In this document: in pieces, positions 1 through 9,489 of the stretch
How the letters are laid out: every line of letters begins with the position of its first letter
How positions within the stretch are numbered: the first letter of the stretch is position 1
From: Candidatus Staskawiczbacteria bacterium RIFCSPHIGHO2_02_FULL_42_22
GTDB lineage: Bacteria; Patescibacteriota; Minisyncoccia; Minisyncoccales; Staskawiczbacteraceae
NCBI GenBank assembly: GCA_001820175.1
Contig: MHOT01000019.1
Location: forward strand, 1 to 49,382
Direction of reading: 5' to 3'
Length of the DNA stretch: 49,382 bases
Position numbers and translations under genes: made by a program
Notes under the pieces: generated by a model
What the model was told of the DNA's origin: nothing
The model's database searches: none
What the model saw: only the letters and a program-made list of their open reading frames with translations

Positions 1-58
1 GTTGCTTTCTTGGCTTAATAGGTTTTAATAGTTTCATATACCCCTATTATACCAAGAA

Positions 59-283
59 ATGAGCGTAAAATCAGTCGAATTATTCAACAAAGCCGCTTCA
101 GATTATAAAAATAGAAAATATGATGTAGTCCCTTATGACTCGAAATGGAAAGATGGTTTTGTTAAGGAAACAGATATTTTAAAATCTATTTTTGGCAAAG
201 ATATGCTTTCGGTTGAGCATATTGGTAGCACTGCAATCCCAGAATTAGCAGGCAAACCAACAATTGATATCTTAATAAGATAA
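59..283 (+). pseudogene. N-terminal fragment of a GrpB-family (UPF0157) nucleotidyltransferase-like protein
   Basis: Translation has the GrpB-like stretch VPYDSKWKDGFVKE...SVEHIGSTAIPELAGKPTIDILI, then stops at 74 aa; full GrpB domains are about 150+ aa. Confidence 0.5.
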
Positions 284-284
284 T

Positions 285-887
285 TTGAAAGAGCTTTTTA
301 AAAAACAAAATGAAAAAACTGTGAAAAACCTTAATGCAACTTCTGTAGATAAAGATGGGCTTTATTATGACGCAATGGAATGTCTTGAAAGCGGCAAGAG
401 TGGAGTCGAAAGGGCCGAAACATTATTACAAGAAGCATTAAACATAGATGCTGATTATGTTCAGACGCACATAGGATTTGCCCATATGTATGGCGCTAGT
501 GGCAATAAGAAAAAAGCGGAGGAGGCGATTAAAGAAGCGTACGAAATGACTCTTAAAGCATTTCCTAAATGGCCCAGAAGATTAGAGTGGGGATTTTTAG
601 AAAACCGCGCGTATTTAAGAGCATTGCAATACCGAGCTGATTTATATTGGGATGATGATGAAAATGATGAGGCTATAAAAATTTTCAGGCTATTGTTGAA
701 ACTCAATCCAAATGATAATCAAGGAGTAAGATATGAAATTGCCGGATTATATGCAGGGATCAATGGTAAAGAAGTTAGCCGTATGTTTGACGAAGGAAAT
801 ATGAAACAAGATTGGAGTAAGTTACAGAAATTAGTAAAAGACCAAAATAATAAGCACCATTTCTGGAAAGAACCAAAGTATGATTAA
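285..887 (+). CDS. TPR-like repeat protein
   Basis: 200 aa helical protein with TPR-like pattern (AETLLQEALNIDADYVQTHIGFAHMYGASGNKKKAEEAIKEAYEM). Starts 2 nt after the truncated GrpB ORF. Confidence 0.55.
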   Translation: MKELFKKQNEKTVKNLNATSVDKDGLYYDAMECLESGKSGVERAETLLQEALNIDADYVQTHIGFAHMYGASGNKKKAEEAIKEAYEMTLKAFPKWPRRLEWGFLENRAYLRALQYRADLYWDDDENDEAIKIFRLLLKLNPNDNQGVRYEIAGLYAGINGKEVSRMFDEGNMKQDWSKLQKLVKDQNNKHHFWKEPKYD

Positions 888-1078
888 TTTACCTGCTATT
901 CTGCAACACGCTATTCACAAGGAAGGTCGTAAATAGGCACGTAAACTAATATAAAGAGTGTTCTAAGCACAGAGGAGGATAAAAAGCATCTTTTTTGTGT
1001 GGGTATTGCATATTTTATATTATTATGGTATTATTTTTATCACATGTTTCCAAAACTACACTTATTAGGAGAAAGAAC

Positions 1079-1423
1079 GTGAAAGCACATTACTACAAGG
1101 AAATGGGCGAGTCTCTTGAGCCAGGAGCCGTGTTCTACCTGTGCGTGGATGGCAAGGTGCACCTTGCCATTACAGATCACCAATGGGGAGAGGTGACGTG
1201 CCGAGTGGCAGGGGCCTGCGACAGCTCTTGCGTCAAGGAGATGAACCTCAAAGAGGGCCCGATGGAGGTCACTCTGAAAGGGCAATTGCTTGCCCTTGTC
1301 GAGCAGTTTCTCGCTTCGAATGGCAAAGAATGTGGGAACTGCGACACCGACTTTCGCAAGGTGATGGAGTTTACCAAGGTTAGGAGTCCCTTGCCGCTCC
1401 AAAATCACCAAAAAGCTCATTGA
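1079..1423 (+). CDS. Hypothetical protein (GTG start)
   Basis: ORF 995..1423; RBS-like aggagaaagaac directly precedes GTG at 1079. Confidence 0.5.
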   Translation: MKAHYYKEMGESLEPGAVFYLCVDGKVHLAITDHQWGEVTCRVAGACDSSCVKEMNLKEGPMEVTLKGQLLALVEQFLASNGKECGNCDTDFRKVMEFTKVRSPLPLQNHQKAH

Positions 1424-1584
1424 GGAAATATGAGCTCGCATCTATGGGGAGAGACAGAAAATCTCCCCATCACTTCTTAGTTCTGAAAAAGTTTCAGTAT
1501 TAAGAAGTGAACTTTGACATGCGTTTCGGAAACGTTTTCCGACTCAATATAACTCCATGACATTTACCTAGAAAGGATACTAAC

Positions 1585-3309
1585 ATGGCTACGCCTAGCG
1601 TTTGGGGATGGTCAAAGGCAACGTTCTGCGAACACTGGAAAAGGATCATGTTCATCGCCTTCGTGACTGTCTTGTTGGCAGCCGCGAACGCAGCTTTTCC
1701 GTTGATTTGGCAAATACTGATCGACCAAGCAATCGGAGGCAGCGTGGATCAAGTGATCACGGCGGTGTTCGTCGTCCTGTTTATGGTTCGCGTGGTGCCG
1801 TTCGTGTATTTACTCAAAACGCGGTTTCTCAACCGCTATGAGTTCAATACGCGACTCCAGTTGTTCAAGCACGTACTCCGTTTGTCGGTTCCTTTCCACA
1901 AGGATAAGGAATCAACAAAGGTACTGCTCGAAGCCAACAAAGGCGTGAGTGCAGCGACTGGGTTACTGCGAATGTTTTTGCAAGGAGACATTATCGCAGA
2001 CATTCCCGTGGCGGTGTTCGCCTTCTGGTACATCGGTGCCCACAGCATTGTTGCCCTGTTAGTTCTCGTTATTTTCCTCGTTGCATTCTGGATGCTAAGC
2101 TACTGGCTTGGTCAAAAGATTGCAAAGGTGGAAGAAGAGTACAACGAGGTGGACAATGAAGTTTCCGCCCGTGAACGTGAAGTCGTTCAGCAGATTGAAA
2201 TGGTAAAGCTCCATTGCGCCGAGTCGCAAGAGGAGCGATGGTTTCGCGTTTCTGCACAGAAAGTCCTCGAACTGGACAACCGCAAGGTCGCTTACCACAC
2301 ATGGTTCCAACTCATGGCGAGTTTGGCCCATGTGCTACCATTCTGTATTGCATTGCTGATCTTCCTACCCGAAGTGACGAAAGGCACTTTGACGGTAGGC
2401 ACACTGATTGCCCTGCAAATCTACGCAACGATGGCAGTGGGGCCAGTTGGTTACTTGGCGAGCATGTATCACGAAATCAAGGCCAATGCGGCCAAGATCA
2501 AGCCCGCCTTGCAACTCCTTGAGCAACAACCGACTGTGACAGAAAGTAATGCTCCAGTGGAAATGAAGCCACTGCGACACGAAATCTGTTTCAAGGACAT
2601 CGCGTTCCAGTATCCGGGTGCTGACAAGCCAGTGCTATGTGGTATTTCGCTCACAGTCGCCGCAGGAGAAAAGGTGGCAGTGGTCGGAAAGACAGGGTCT
2701 GGCAAGACGACTCTGGCACGGTTGCTAGTACGCTTCTATGATCCAGATCACGGACTCGTCACCATGGACGGAACCGATCTGCGCCAGTTGAGTTTTGACT
2801 CGTTGTACCGACAGATCAGCTACGTTACCCAAGAGGTGCCGATATTCAGTGGTACGATTGGAGAGAACGTCCGCTACGGATTGCCCGACTGCGGAAACGA
2901 CCATGTGATGGTCGCATGCGTCAACGCTTCTGCCGACTTCGCGTTCCAGCAGAAGCAGGGACTCCAAACCCTTGTCGGTGAACTAGGAGAAAAGCTTTCT
3001 GGTGGCGAGCGGCAACGCTTGGCACTGGCTCGCATTTTCCTGCGACACCCCTCGGTTTTGATTCTTGACGAGGCAACCTCCGCGCTCGATCAGATGACCG
3101 AGCGAGAAGTACAGACAGCATTTGATCGTCTGTTGCAAATGAATGGTGGCACCACGATGGTTGTCATTGCTCATCGCATCACGACGGTCAAAAATGCTGA
3201 TCGCATTTTTGTCATGGACAAGGGTCGCATTGAAGACTATGGCACTCACGAGGAGTTGCTGGGTCGGTGCAACCTTTATCAAGAACTCTGTCGCGGAATG
3301 ACGGAGTAG
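1585..3309 (+). CDS. ABC transporter, fused permease/ATP-binding (MsbA/lipid exporter-like)
   Basis: N-terminal TM region; Walker A GKTGSGKTT, signature LSGGERQRLALAR, Walker B VLILDEATSALD, H-loop IAHRI. Confidence 0.93.
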   Translation: MATPSVWGWSKATFCEHWKRIMFIAFVTVLLAAANAAFPLIWQILIDQAIGGSVDQVITAVFVVLFMVRVVPFVYLLKTRFLNRYEFNTRLQLFKHVLRLSVPFHKDKESTKVLLEANKGVSAATGLLRMFLQGDIIADIPVAVFAFWYIGAHSIVALLVLVIFLVAFWMLSYWLGQKIAKVEEEYNEVDNEVSAREREVVQQIEMVKLHCAESQEERWFRVSAQKVLELDNRKVAYHTWFQLMASLAHVLPFCIALLIFLPEVTKGTLTVGTLIALQIYATMAVGPVGYLASMYHEIKANAAKIKPALQLLEQQPTVTESNAPVEMKPLRHEICFKDIAFQYPGADKPVLCGISLTVAAGEKVAVVGKTGSGKTTLARLLVRFYDPDHGLVTMDGTDLRQLSFDSLYRQISYVTQEVPIFSGTIGENVRYGLPDCGNDHVMVACVNASADFAFQQKQGLQTLVGELGEKLSGGERQRLALARIFLRHPSVLILDEATSALDQMTEREVQTAFDRLLQMNGGTTMVVIAHRITTVKNADRIFVMDKGRIEDYGTHEELLGRCNLYQELCRGMTE

Positions 3310-3315
3310 TAGTTC

Positions 3316-3361
3316 AAATAAAGTCCCAGTGGAATGGATTTCCCTGGGGCTTATTTTTTTC
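3316..3361 (+). terminator. Rho-independent terminator after the ABC transporter
   Basis: aaagtcccagtggaatggatttccctggggctta followed by ttttttt. Confidence 0.6.
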
Positions 3362-3472
3362 AGCGAATTTACTTTTTGATATTTTAGCGGTAGGATTAAT
3401 CTACAATTTTGATATAGAATGTAATGAAAGTTAATTTAGAACGTCAATAGTATTGACAATGATATATCGCAT

Positions 3473-3856
3473 ATGATATATAAGAAAGAAGAGGAATATA
3501 AAGTTAAATTCTATGAAGATGCTAAAACTGGGCGCAGCCCTGTCTTGGACTATATTGCTCATTTATCCGACAAAGAAGAAACTAAAGTTTTTAAATATAT
3601 CAATTACTTAAAAATTAATAGGGGAGTTTTAGATGAACCATATTCAAAACATATTAAGGGAAAAATCAGGGAGCTACGAGTTGATTTTTCGAATAATCGG
3701 CATCGGATATTTTATTTTACTTTTATAAATAAGAATATTATCTTTCTCCACGCATTTCTAAAGAAAACTCAAAAAACTCCGCCAGAAGAAATAAAAAAAG
3801 CAGAAAATAATTATTATAACGTTATTAATGACTATGAAAAACATAAACAAAAATAA
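3473..3856 (+). CDS. HigB/RelE-like toxin (phage Gp49-like family)
   Basis: YKVKFYEDAKTGRSPVLDYIAHLSDKEE...KGKIRELRVDFSNNRHRIFYFTFINKNIIFLHAFLKKTQKTP; overlaps the downstream HTH gene. Confidence 0.8.
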   Translation: MIYKKEEEYKVKFYEDAKTGRSPVLDYIAHLSDKEETKVFKYINYLKINRGVLDEPYSKHIKGKIRELRVDFSNNRHRIFYFTFINKNIIFLHAFLKKTQKTPPEEIKKAENNYYNVINDYEKHKQK

Positions 3857-4142
3857 ATACATTTCCGATTTTGATTTCGATAAATATCTTAAAGAGCAGC
3901 TTAAAGACCTAGTCTTTAAAAAGCACTACGATTATTACGGTAAGCAATTGGAAATTGCTTATCAGATTTTGCAATTGCGTAAAAAGAAGCACATGTCTCA
4001 AGCTAAGCTAGCAAAAAAGATAGGCACCAAGCAAAGCAATGTCGCCAGAATGGAAGCAGGAAACCAAAACTTTTCTATTGATACCCTTCAAAAATTGGCA
4101 GGAGCCCTTGGTACTGATTTAAAGATAGTGTTCTCGAATTAG
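3828..4142 (+). CDS. HigA-like XRE-family antitoxin
   Basis: HTH_3 pattern LRKKKHMSQAKLAKKIGTKQSNVARMEAGNQNFSIDTLQKLAGALG; partner of the upstream toxin. Confidence 0.85.
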   Translation: MTMKNINKNKYISDFDFDKYLKEQLKDLVFKKHYDYYGKQLEIAYQILQLRKKKHMSQAKLAKKIGTKQSNVARMEAGNQNFSIDTLQKLAGALGTDLKIVFSN

Positions 4143-4356
4143 GAAATAATTTACCTGCTATTCTGGAACACGCTATTCATAAAGAAGGTCGCAAGTAGGC
4201 GGGTTACAAAATATGGGAAGCGTAGTGTAATAAAGAGGTTGTTCGGGAGAACGGCCTCTTTTAGGTTAAGACGAAGATAATTGACAATGTAAGTAAAAAG
4301 TGTAAAGTATAGCCAGTGTAGATTCTATAAAACACTAACAAGAGGAGTACTTTGAC

Positions 4357-5070
4357 ATGAAAAAAGTGAACGTTTACGAGTTGCCGCTCGCTTTCAATAT
4401 CTGTGATCAGATGTTGCGCGAGGTGGAACGGATTCCTCACTGGAGTATGGCTCATGTGATAATGAATCCAAAGGCGGAATCGCTCCCGCATCACCACCAA
4501 GCAATGAGAGAGGCGTACGTCATCACTCGTGGCACAGGCCACCTGATAGTGGGGGGTCATAATTACCTCGTTCAGGCGGGGGATGCAATGGTCATCGACC
4601 ATCATATTACTCACGGACTCGTCAACTCCAGTGCTGCCAGTTTGGAGCACCTCGTCTTAGCTTGGCCACCGTTTGATCCCGCGGACGTCCACGTTAACCG
4701 CGACTACGAGGGACATAAAGGATTTGATCGTGTTTTCCCACAGCCGGAACCAGTAGAATGCTTTGATGGCGCCAAAATTATTGCCTACGAATTCGGCGAC
4801 ATTGCCAGTGTGGCGTTCGGTTGGGTCATCAATGATCCGAGGCGTCACAAGCCGGCACATTATCACAAGAAAACCATCGAATGGATTTTCGTGGTTGAGG
4901 GCGAGGGTTCTTTGGAGCTCAATGGCGAAAGCCACAACATTCGATCCGGTGACTGGATCCGCGTGGAGCCGGACGAATACCATGCTCTGCGAAATCGCAA
5001 AGATCAGCACATGGTTGTGGTGTGCGTATGCAATCCGTGTTTTTGCATGGACGACGTGCACTATCGATAA
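4357..5070 (+). CDS. Double cupin-domain protein
   Basis: Cupin motifs PHHHQAMREAYVITRGTGHLIVGG...VQAGDAMVI and PAHYHKKTIEWIFVVEGEGSLELNG...IRSGDWIRVEPDEYHALRN. Confidence 0.85.
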   Translation: MKKVNVYELPLAFNICDQMLREVERIPHWSMAHVIMNPKAESLPHHHQAMREAYVITRGTGHLIVGGHNYLVQAGDAMVIDHHITHGLVNSSAASLEHLVLAWPPFDPADVHVNRDYEGHKGFDRVFPQPEPVECFDGAKIIAYEFGDIASVAFGWVINDPRRHKPAHYHKKTIEWIFVVEGEGSLELNGESHNIRSGDWIRVEPDEYHALRNRKDQHMVVVCVCNPCFCMDDVHYR

Positions 5071-5079
5071 AAATAAAAC

Positions 5080-5119
5080 AAATCTCCGGCAAGAGAAATC
5101 TTCGCCGGGGCATTTTTTT
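5080..5119 (+). terminator. Rho-independent terminator
   Basis: ctccggcaagagaaatcttcgccggggcattttttt. Confidence 0.7.
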
Positions 5120-5120
5120 A

Positions 5121-5296
5121 GACCGTGAATCACGGAATGGTTTCTCTGGATTTTCTTCAATTTTTGAGATAGAAATTTGATAGAATTTTTTATCGTAGCC
5201 AAGGGCTACGGGAAAAAATTATAGCGAATTTGTAGCCAAAAATTGAAGAAAAGACAAGAAAAACTGTTTAAAATGTCCATTTCGTAATTCACGGTC
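5121..5296. repeat. MITE-like hairpin element, TIR gaccgtgaatcacg
   Basis: Inverted ends gaccgtgaat...attcacggtc; internal aaatttgatagaatttt...cgtagccaagggctacg...aaattatagcgaattt. Confidence 0.8.
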
Positions 5297-5400
5297 TTTA
5301 AGCATTTCAAAGATGCTTTTTTGTTTGCATTTTTACTTCAGAAGATACAGAATAAGGACAATTAAAATATTATACTACAAAGTACAATTACGGATATTTA

Positions 5401-5525
5401 TTGCCCAGGATTAGTGCAGTGCATGGCGTGTTCATGCACAAACGACGCTCCAGACCTGGCGAATTTTACCGCGGTAAAATTGTGCCTAGGTCTCGGGGCA
5501 ATACAGGGTTAATACCCTTTATTTA
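5401..5525 (+). repeat. Two-hairpin repeat (relative at 18700-18794)
   Basis: ttgcccaggattagtgcag-[tgcatg..catgca]-caaacgacgctccagacctggcgaatt-[ttaccgcggtaa]-aattgtgcc...gggttaataccctttattt. Confidence 0.65.
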
Positions 5526-5559
5526 AGATTTGAGTGATATAATTTGAGAATAGTTAAAA

Positions 5560-7266
5560 ATGAATTTTACGAAAAAACTTATTTTATTAACTTCCGTATT
5601 CTGCCTAGTAGCCCTAGGTGGAATTTTTGTTTTTCATCAAAATAAGTTGGTTATTAGTATAAGTGGCATAGCAGTGCCTCACCACGATTTGGTTGCCGCT
5701 AAAAGGGCTCAATTCTTTTCGGAGTTTGCTTCCCGCATTAAACAACCCAAAACTATTATTCTCATTTCGCCCAATCATTATTCCGCTGGGCAAGGAGATA
5801 TTCAAACTACTGATCAGGACTGGGATTTGGACAAAGGCAAAATAATCTCAAACAAAGATGCTATTTCTTTTTTGGTTGAGAAAAAATTAGTTACCAATGA
5901 ACCCGCAAGCTTTACTGATGAGCACGGCATTTATAATATTCTTGGAGATATTCATAATAATTTTCCTAACGCCACACTCATTCCACTTATTTTTAAAGAA
6001 GTTTCAGAGGAAGAGCTTAATAAACTTGAACAATCTCTTTTACAATCCTGCAAGGATTGCCTCATGATTGCCTCAGTTGATTTTTCACATTATCAACCAG
6101 CGGTTCTTGCCGATCTTCATGATGATTATTCTATCCGAGATCTGCAATTATTAGATACCAAAGATATTCTTGCCAATGCCGAAGTGGATTCTGGTCCAGC
6201 ACTTGCGCTTTTGACGATGTGGGCAAAGGATCATAATACTATTCAGTTTACGCTGAAATCCCACACTAATTCAGGAATTATTTTCCAGAATCCCGATGCA
6301 GAAACCACAACCCATGTATTTGGCTGGTATGAAAGAGGGAATATAGTTGAGCCCGAAAAAAGTGTCAGTTTTCTTTTTGGAGGCGATATGATGTTTGACC
6401 GGGGAATTTACCATACTTTCAACGATAATTTCAACCAAGCATTTTCGAAGTTTGGCGAAAGGGTATTTTGGGGCACCGCTGCATCAGTTATCAATCTTGA
6501 AGGGGCGATTACTACCAAAAAAATAGAAGACAATATCCAGCCGGATAATCTTGATTTTGAGTTTTCACCAAAAATAATAAAAACCCTTTCTTTTTTACAT
6601 ATCAATACAGCAAGCTTGGCTAATAATCATAGCGACAATGCAGGGAGCGAAGGAATTACCATTACCCGTTCTTTATTGGGCGCCGCAGGCATACAGCCAT
6701 TTGGCGGAGCCACTCAAAGCAGTGTTTTTCGCATTGCTCATATCACAGGAAACGGAATTTCCTTGGCGGTAATTGGAATGAATTTAACCTATCCAAACCA
6801 AGATGCAAACATATTAATTCCCATTATTGCCGAATTAAAAAAAGACCCGACGGTGCGCGTGATGATTATGCCTCATTGGGGAGAAGAGTATGAAAAAAAA
6901 CACACATTAGCCCAAGAAAATACCGCGCACACCTGGATTGATGCCGGAGCAGATATGATTATTGGCAGTCATCCTCATGTTATTGAAGATGCGGAATTAT
7001 ATAAAGGCGCGCCTATTATTTATTCTTTGGGAAATTTATTGTTTGACCAAACATTCTCAAGGGCTACCCAAGAAGGCCTTTTAATTGGTGGAAAATTTAC
7101 TACCGATGACTTAACTTTTTTTGGCTTGCCAGTGCAATCCATTAAATATCAGCCACAATTTATTAGGGGTGAAAGAAAAAAAGAAATCTTGAACTCACTG
7201 TATATTCCTTTTAAAAACTACGTTGTAGATTCTCCAGCCGGAGAAGTTGTTAAAATTAATAAATAA
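5560..7266 (+). CDS. MEMO-like (AmmeMemoRadiSam system B) domain fused to a CapA/PGA_cap metallophosphatase-like domain
   Basis: N-term ISGIAVPHHDLVAAKRAQFFSEFA...ILISPNHYSAGQG (MEMO-like); C-term FGGDMMFDRG...INLEGAIT...ANNHSDNAG...MPHWGEEY...GSHPHVI...YSLGNLLFDQ (CapA-like). Confidence 0.8.
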   Translation: MNFTKKLILLTSVFCLVALGGIFVFHQNKLVISISGIAVPHHDLVAAKRAQFFSEFASRIKQPKTIILISPNHYSAGQGDIQTTDQDWDLDKGKIISNKDAISFLVEKKLVTNEPASFTDEHGIYNILGDIHNNFPNATLIPLIFKEVSEEELNKLEQSLLQSCKDCLMIASVDFSHYQPAVLADLHDDYSIRDLQLLDTKDILANAEVDSGPALALLTMWAKDHNTIQFTLKSHTNSGIIFQNPDAETTTHVFGWYERGNIVEPEKSVSFLFGGDMMFDRGIYHTFNDNFNQAFSKFGERVFWGTAASVINLEGAITTKKIEDNIQPDNLDFEFSPKIIKTLSFLHINTASLANNHSDNAGSEGITITRSLLGAAGIQPFGGATQSSVFRIAHITGNGISLAVIGMNLTYPNQDANILIPIIAELKKDPTVRVMIMPHWGEEYEKKHTLAQENTAHTWIDAGADMIIGSHPHVIEDAELYKGAPIIYSLGNLLFDQTFSRATQEGLLIGGKFTTDDLTFFGLPVQSIKYQPQFIRGERKKEILNSLYIPFKNYVVDSPAGEVVKINK

Positions 7267-7280
7267 TATACAATGAAATT

Positions 7281-9122
7281 ATGGAACAAAATACGCAACA
7301 AAACGTAAATCAAAACATGCCACCAGTAGAGCCACGCAATATTTGGACCCCCAAATTAATTGCATTGATTGCGGGGCTTGTGATTATTATCGGAGCTACT
7401 ATTTATGGTGCTGTTTGGTATATGCAGAAAAACCAAGCAACTCCAAATAACCTACCCAATACTGAAAATAATTACCCTATAAATCAGGGGAATTATAATC
7501 CCCTAAAAGAAGGTGCCTATTTTGCTCCACCAGCACCCCCAACTTTAAGTGAATATTCAGTTCCGGTGCCAAATACCACGGTCCAGTGGAATAGTGACCC
7601 CAAGTTACTTACAGATTTAAAAATAGTACTTGGCTACCAAGATGATTATAATGGGGATTCTAGTCTCACTTATAGCGGTGGAGATATTAATTACTATGAC
7701 ATGGGAATGCATGGGAGTAATAAAATCATTCTTACCGTGGCTCCGGCAATGGATCCAGGCGGACCGACGCTTTTGTTTTTTGAAAAAACTTCTGATGGTA
7801 AATATATTTTCATGTCAAAAATGTATAACTATGGAGTATATGGAAATGGGAGTTCTGCTGGATATTTACTTTCTCCTATTATTTCATCAGCAGATACCAC
7901 GACATATTACAATGGCATTATAGGACCGGCCAACTTAATCTGGAAAGGCCTTGCATTGGAGCAACCATATCTTTACCCCTCCGATCTTTTCAGGAATTAT
8001 TTAAATGAAGAAAGAGTTGCTGACGTTCTTACTATTAAAAAGGTAGACACATTAGCAGAAGGTGATCTGTATCTTTACCAGCAAGCATATTATCCCTCCG
8101 GCACCAATCAGCCAGATACTACCCAGAAGTTTTACGTAAGACGCTACATATTAAAACTAAAGAGCGGGCTCTATACCACTTACAATAGCCGTTATACTTT
8201 CTTTAGCGATAATTCAGTGCCAAATATTACTTGGCTTGATGGTACAAAAAATCAAGATACTTATCGTATGGAGGCCAGCTTAGGTGGTTGTGGAAACCCG
8301 GGCGCTTATGTGGTTTCCGCCAGTGATGTCTCGGGTTTAGTTAAAGTGTCCGGTACAACCCCTGACGGACAATCAATTTATGAATTCACTGATAAAAATA
8401 ATCCGACTGAAAAGTTTTTTTACGATTTAATGCAAGGGCAGATATATGACTACAATACTGGGAATTCCGCTACTATTTCTTACCAAGAGTGGGCAAGTCA
8501 TCACCCTGTTGTGTTTTATAAGAACGCCCTAGGAGAACATGCTATTTTTACCAATAACAAATATGGTATGGCAGCAGAATGTGGTAAGCCGGTAATTTAT
8601 TTGTATCCAATCAAGCCAATTAATGTAACAGTTAAAGTAGGTGCGAATATTACCGTATCAGAACCCGAATATAATAATGGTTGGCAGGTTTTAGCAAACC
8701 CAGATGGAACTCTAAAAACTGGTGATGGTAATACCTATGAGTCACTTTTTTGGGAAGGAATTGGGTACGGTGTGTATCCATCAATTACAGAGGGTTTCGT
8801 AGTGGCACAATCAGAATTACAATCAACAATAGTATTACAACTTAAACAACTCGGTCTAAACGATAAGGAATCCGCCGACTTTTTGGAATTCTGGTTACCA
8901 AAAATGCCAAATACGCCATATGTCAGATTAACGTGGTTTACCGCCTCGCAACTTGACCAGTTGGCTCCATTAGTAGTGTGGCCACGACCAGATACTACTA
9001 TAAGAATATTTCTTGATTTCCAAGGGTTAGAAAAACAGATACCACTACCGCAACAACATCTTACCGCATTATCACGTAATGGATTTACGATGGTGGAGTG
9101 GGGAGGATTGCTGAGGAAATAG
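7281..9122 (+). CDS. Membrane-anchored protein of unknown function
   Basis: 613 aa with a single N-terminal TM helix and a long extracytoplasmic region; contains ECGKPVIYLYPIKPINVTVKV. Confidence 0.75.
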   Translation: MEQNTQQNVNQNMPPVEPRNIWTPKLIALIAGLVIIIGATIYGAVWYMQKNQATPNNLPNTENNYPINQGNYNPLKEGAYFAPPAPPTLSEYSVPVPNTTVQWNSDPKLLTDLKIVLGYQDDYNGDSSLTYSGGDINYYDMGMHGSNKIILTVAPAMDPGGPTLLFFEKTSDGKYIFMSKMYNYGVYGNGSSAGYLLSPIISSADTTTYYNGIIGPANLIWKGLALEQPYLYPSDLFRNYLNEERVADVLTIKKVDTLAEGDLYLYQQAYYPSGTNQPDTTQKFYVRRYILKLKSGLYTTYNSRYTFFSDNSVPNITWLDGTKNQDTYRMEASLGGCGNPGAYVVSASDVSGLVKVSGTTPDGQSIYEFTDKNNPTEKFFYDLMQGQIYDYNTGNSATISYQEWASHHPVVFYKNALGEHAIFTNNKYGMAAECGKPVIYLYPIKPINVTVKVGANITVSEPEYNNGWQVLANPDGTLKTGDGNTYESLFWEGIGYGVYPSITEGFVVAQSELQSTIVLQLKQLGLNDKESADFLEFWLPKMPNTPYVRLTWFTASQLDQLAPLVVWPRPDTTIRIFLDFQGLEKQIPLPQQHLTALSRNGFTMVEWGGLLRK

Positions 9123-9209
9123 TGCCACTATGTGGACATAAAGCTCATAAATTAAGAGATAAAAAGGTCGCTTCTATACATATTAAATATTAAATTGAGG
9201 TAATTAATT

Positions 9210-9386
9210 ATGGAAAACGTAAATTGCAAAAAGTGTGGTATGCCGGCCGATGCTCCAATGGCATATAAGTGCGATGTGTGCCAAGCCGAATCAGCGGCAC
9301 ATGACCCAAGCCATGGCTGCGGCGAAGAGCATTGTGTAGTAAAGTGTTCTGGCTGCAAAAAAGCCGAAACCCAGTGCGCTTGCTAG
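9210..9386 (+). CDS. 58-aa Cys/His-rich putative metal-binding protein
   Basis: MENVNCKKCGMPADAPMAYKCDVCQAESAAHDPSHGCGEEHCVVKCSGCKKAETQCAC, hand-translated; 10 Cys; just upstream of csoR/copA. Confidence 0.75.
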   Translation: MENVNCKKCGMPADAPMAYKCDVCQAESAAHDPSHGCGEEHCVVKCSGCKKAETQCAC

Positions 9387-9388
9387 CT

Positions 9389-9429
9389 CCAACAAAAAAT
9401 TCCGTCGAAATAACGGAATTTTTTGTTGG
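9389..9429 (+). terminator. Rho-independent terminator (near-perfect hairpin)
   Basis: ccaacaaaaaattccg tcgaaataa cggaattttttgttgg. Confidence 0.85.
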
Positions 9430-9454
9430 TTTAATTTTTCTTTTGCATTGGCTA

Positions 9455-9483
9455 TTGACAATACCCCCTAGGGGGTATATATT
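9455..9483 (+). promoter_or_regulatory. csoR promoter with CsoR-type operator in the spacer
   Basis: TTGACA (9455) - 17 nt - TATATT (9478); palindrome ATACCCCCTAGGGGGTAT at 9461-9478. Confidence 0.9.
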
Positions 9484-9489
9484 GGAAGT

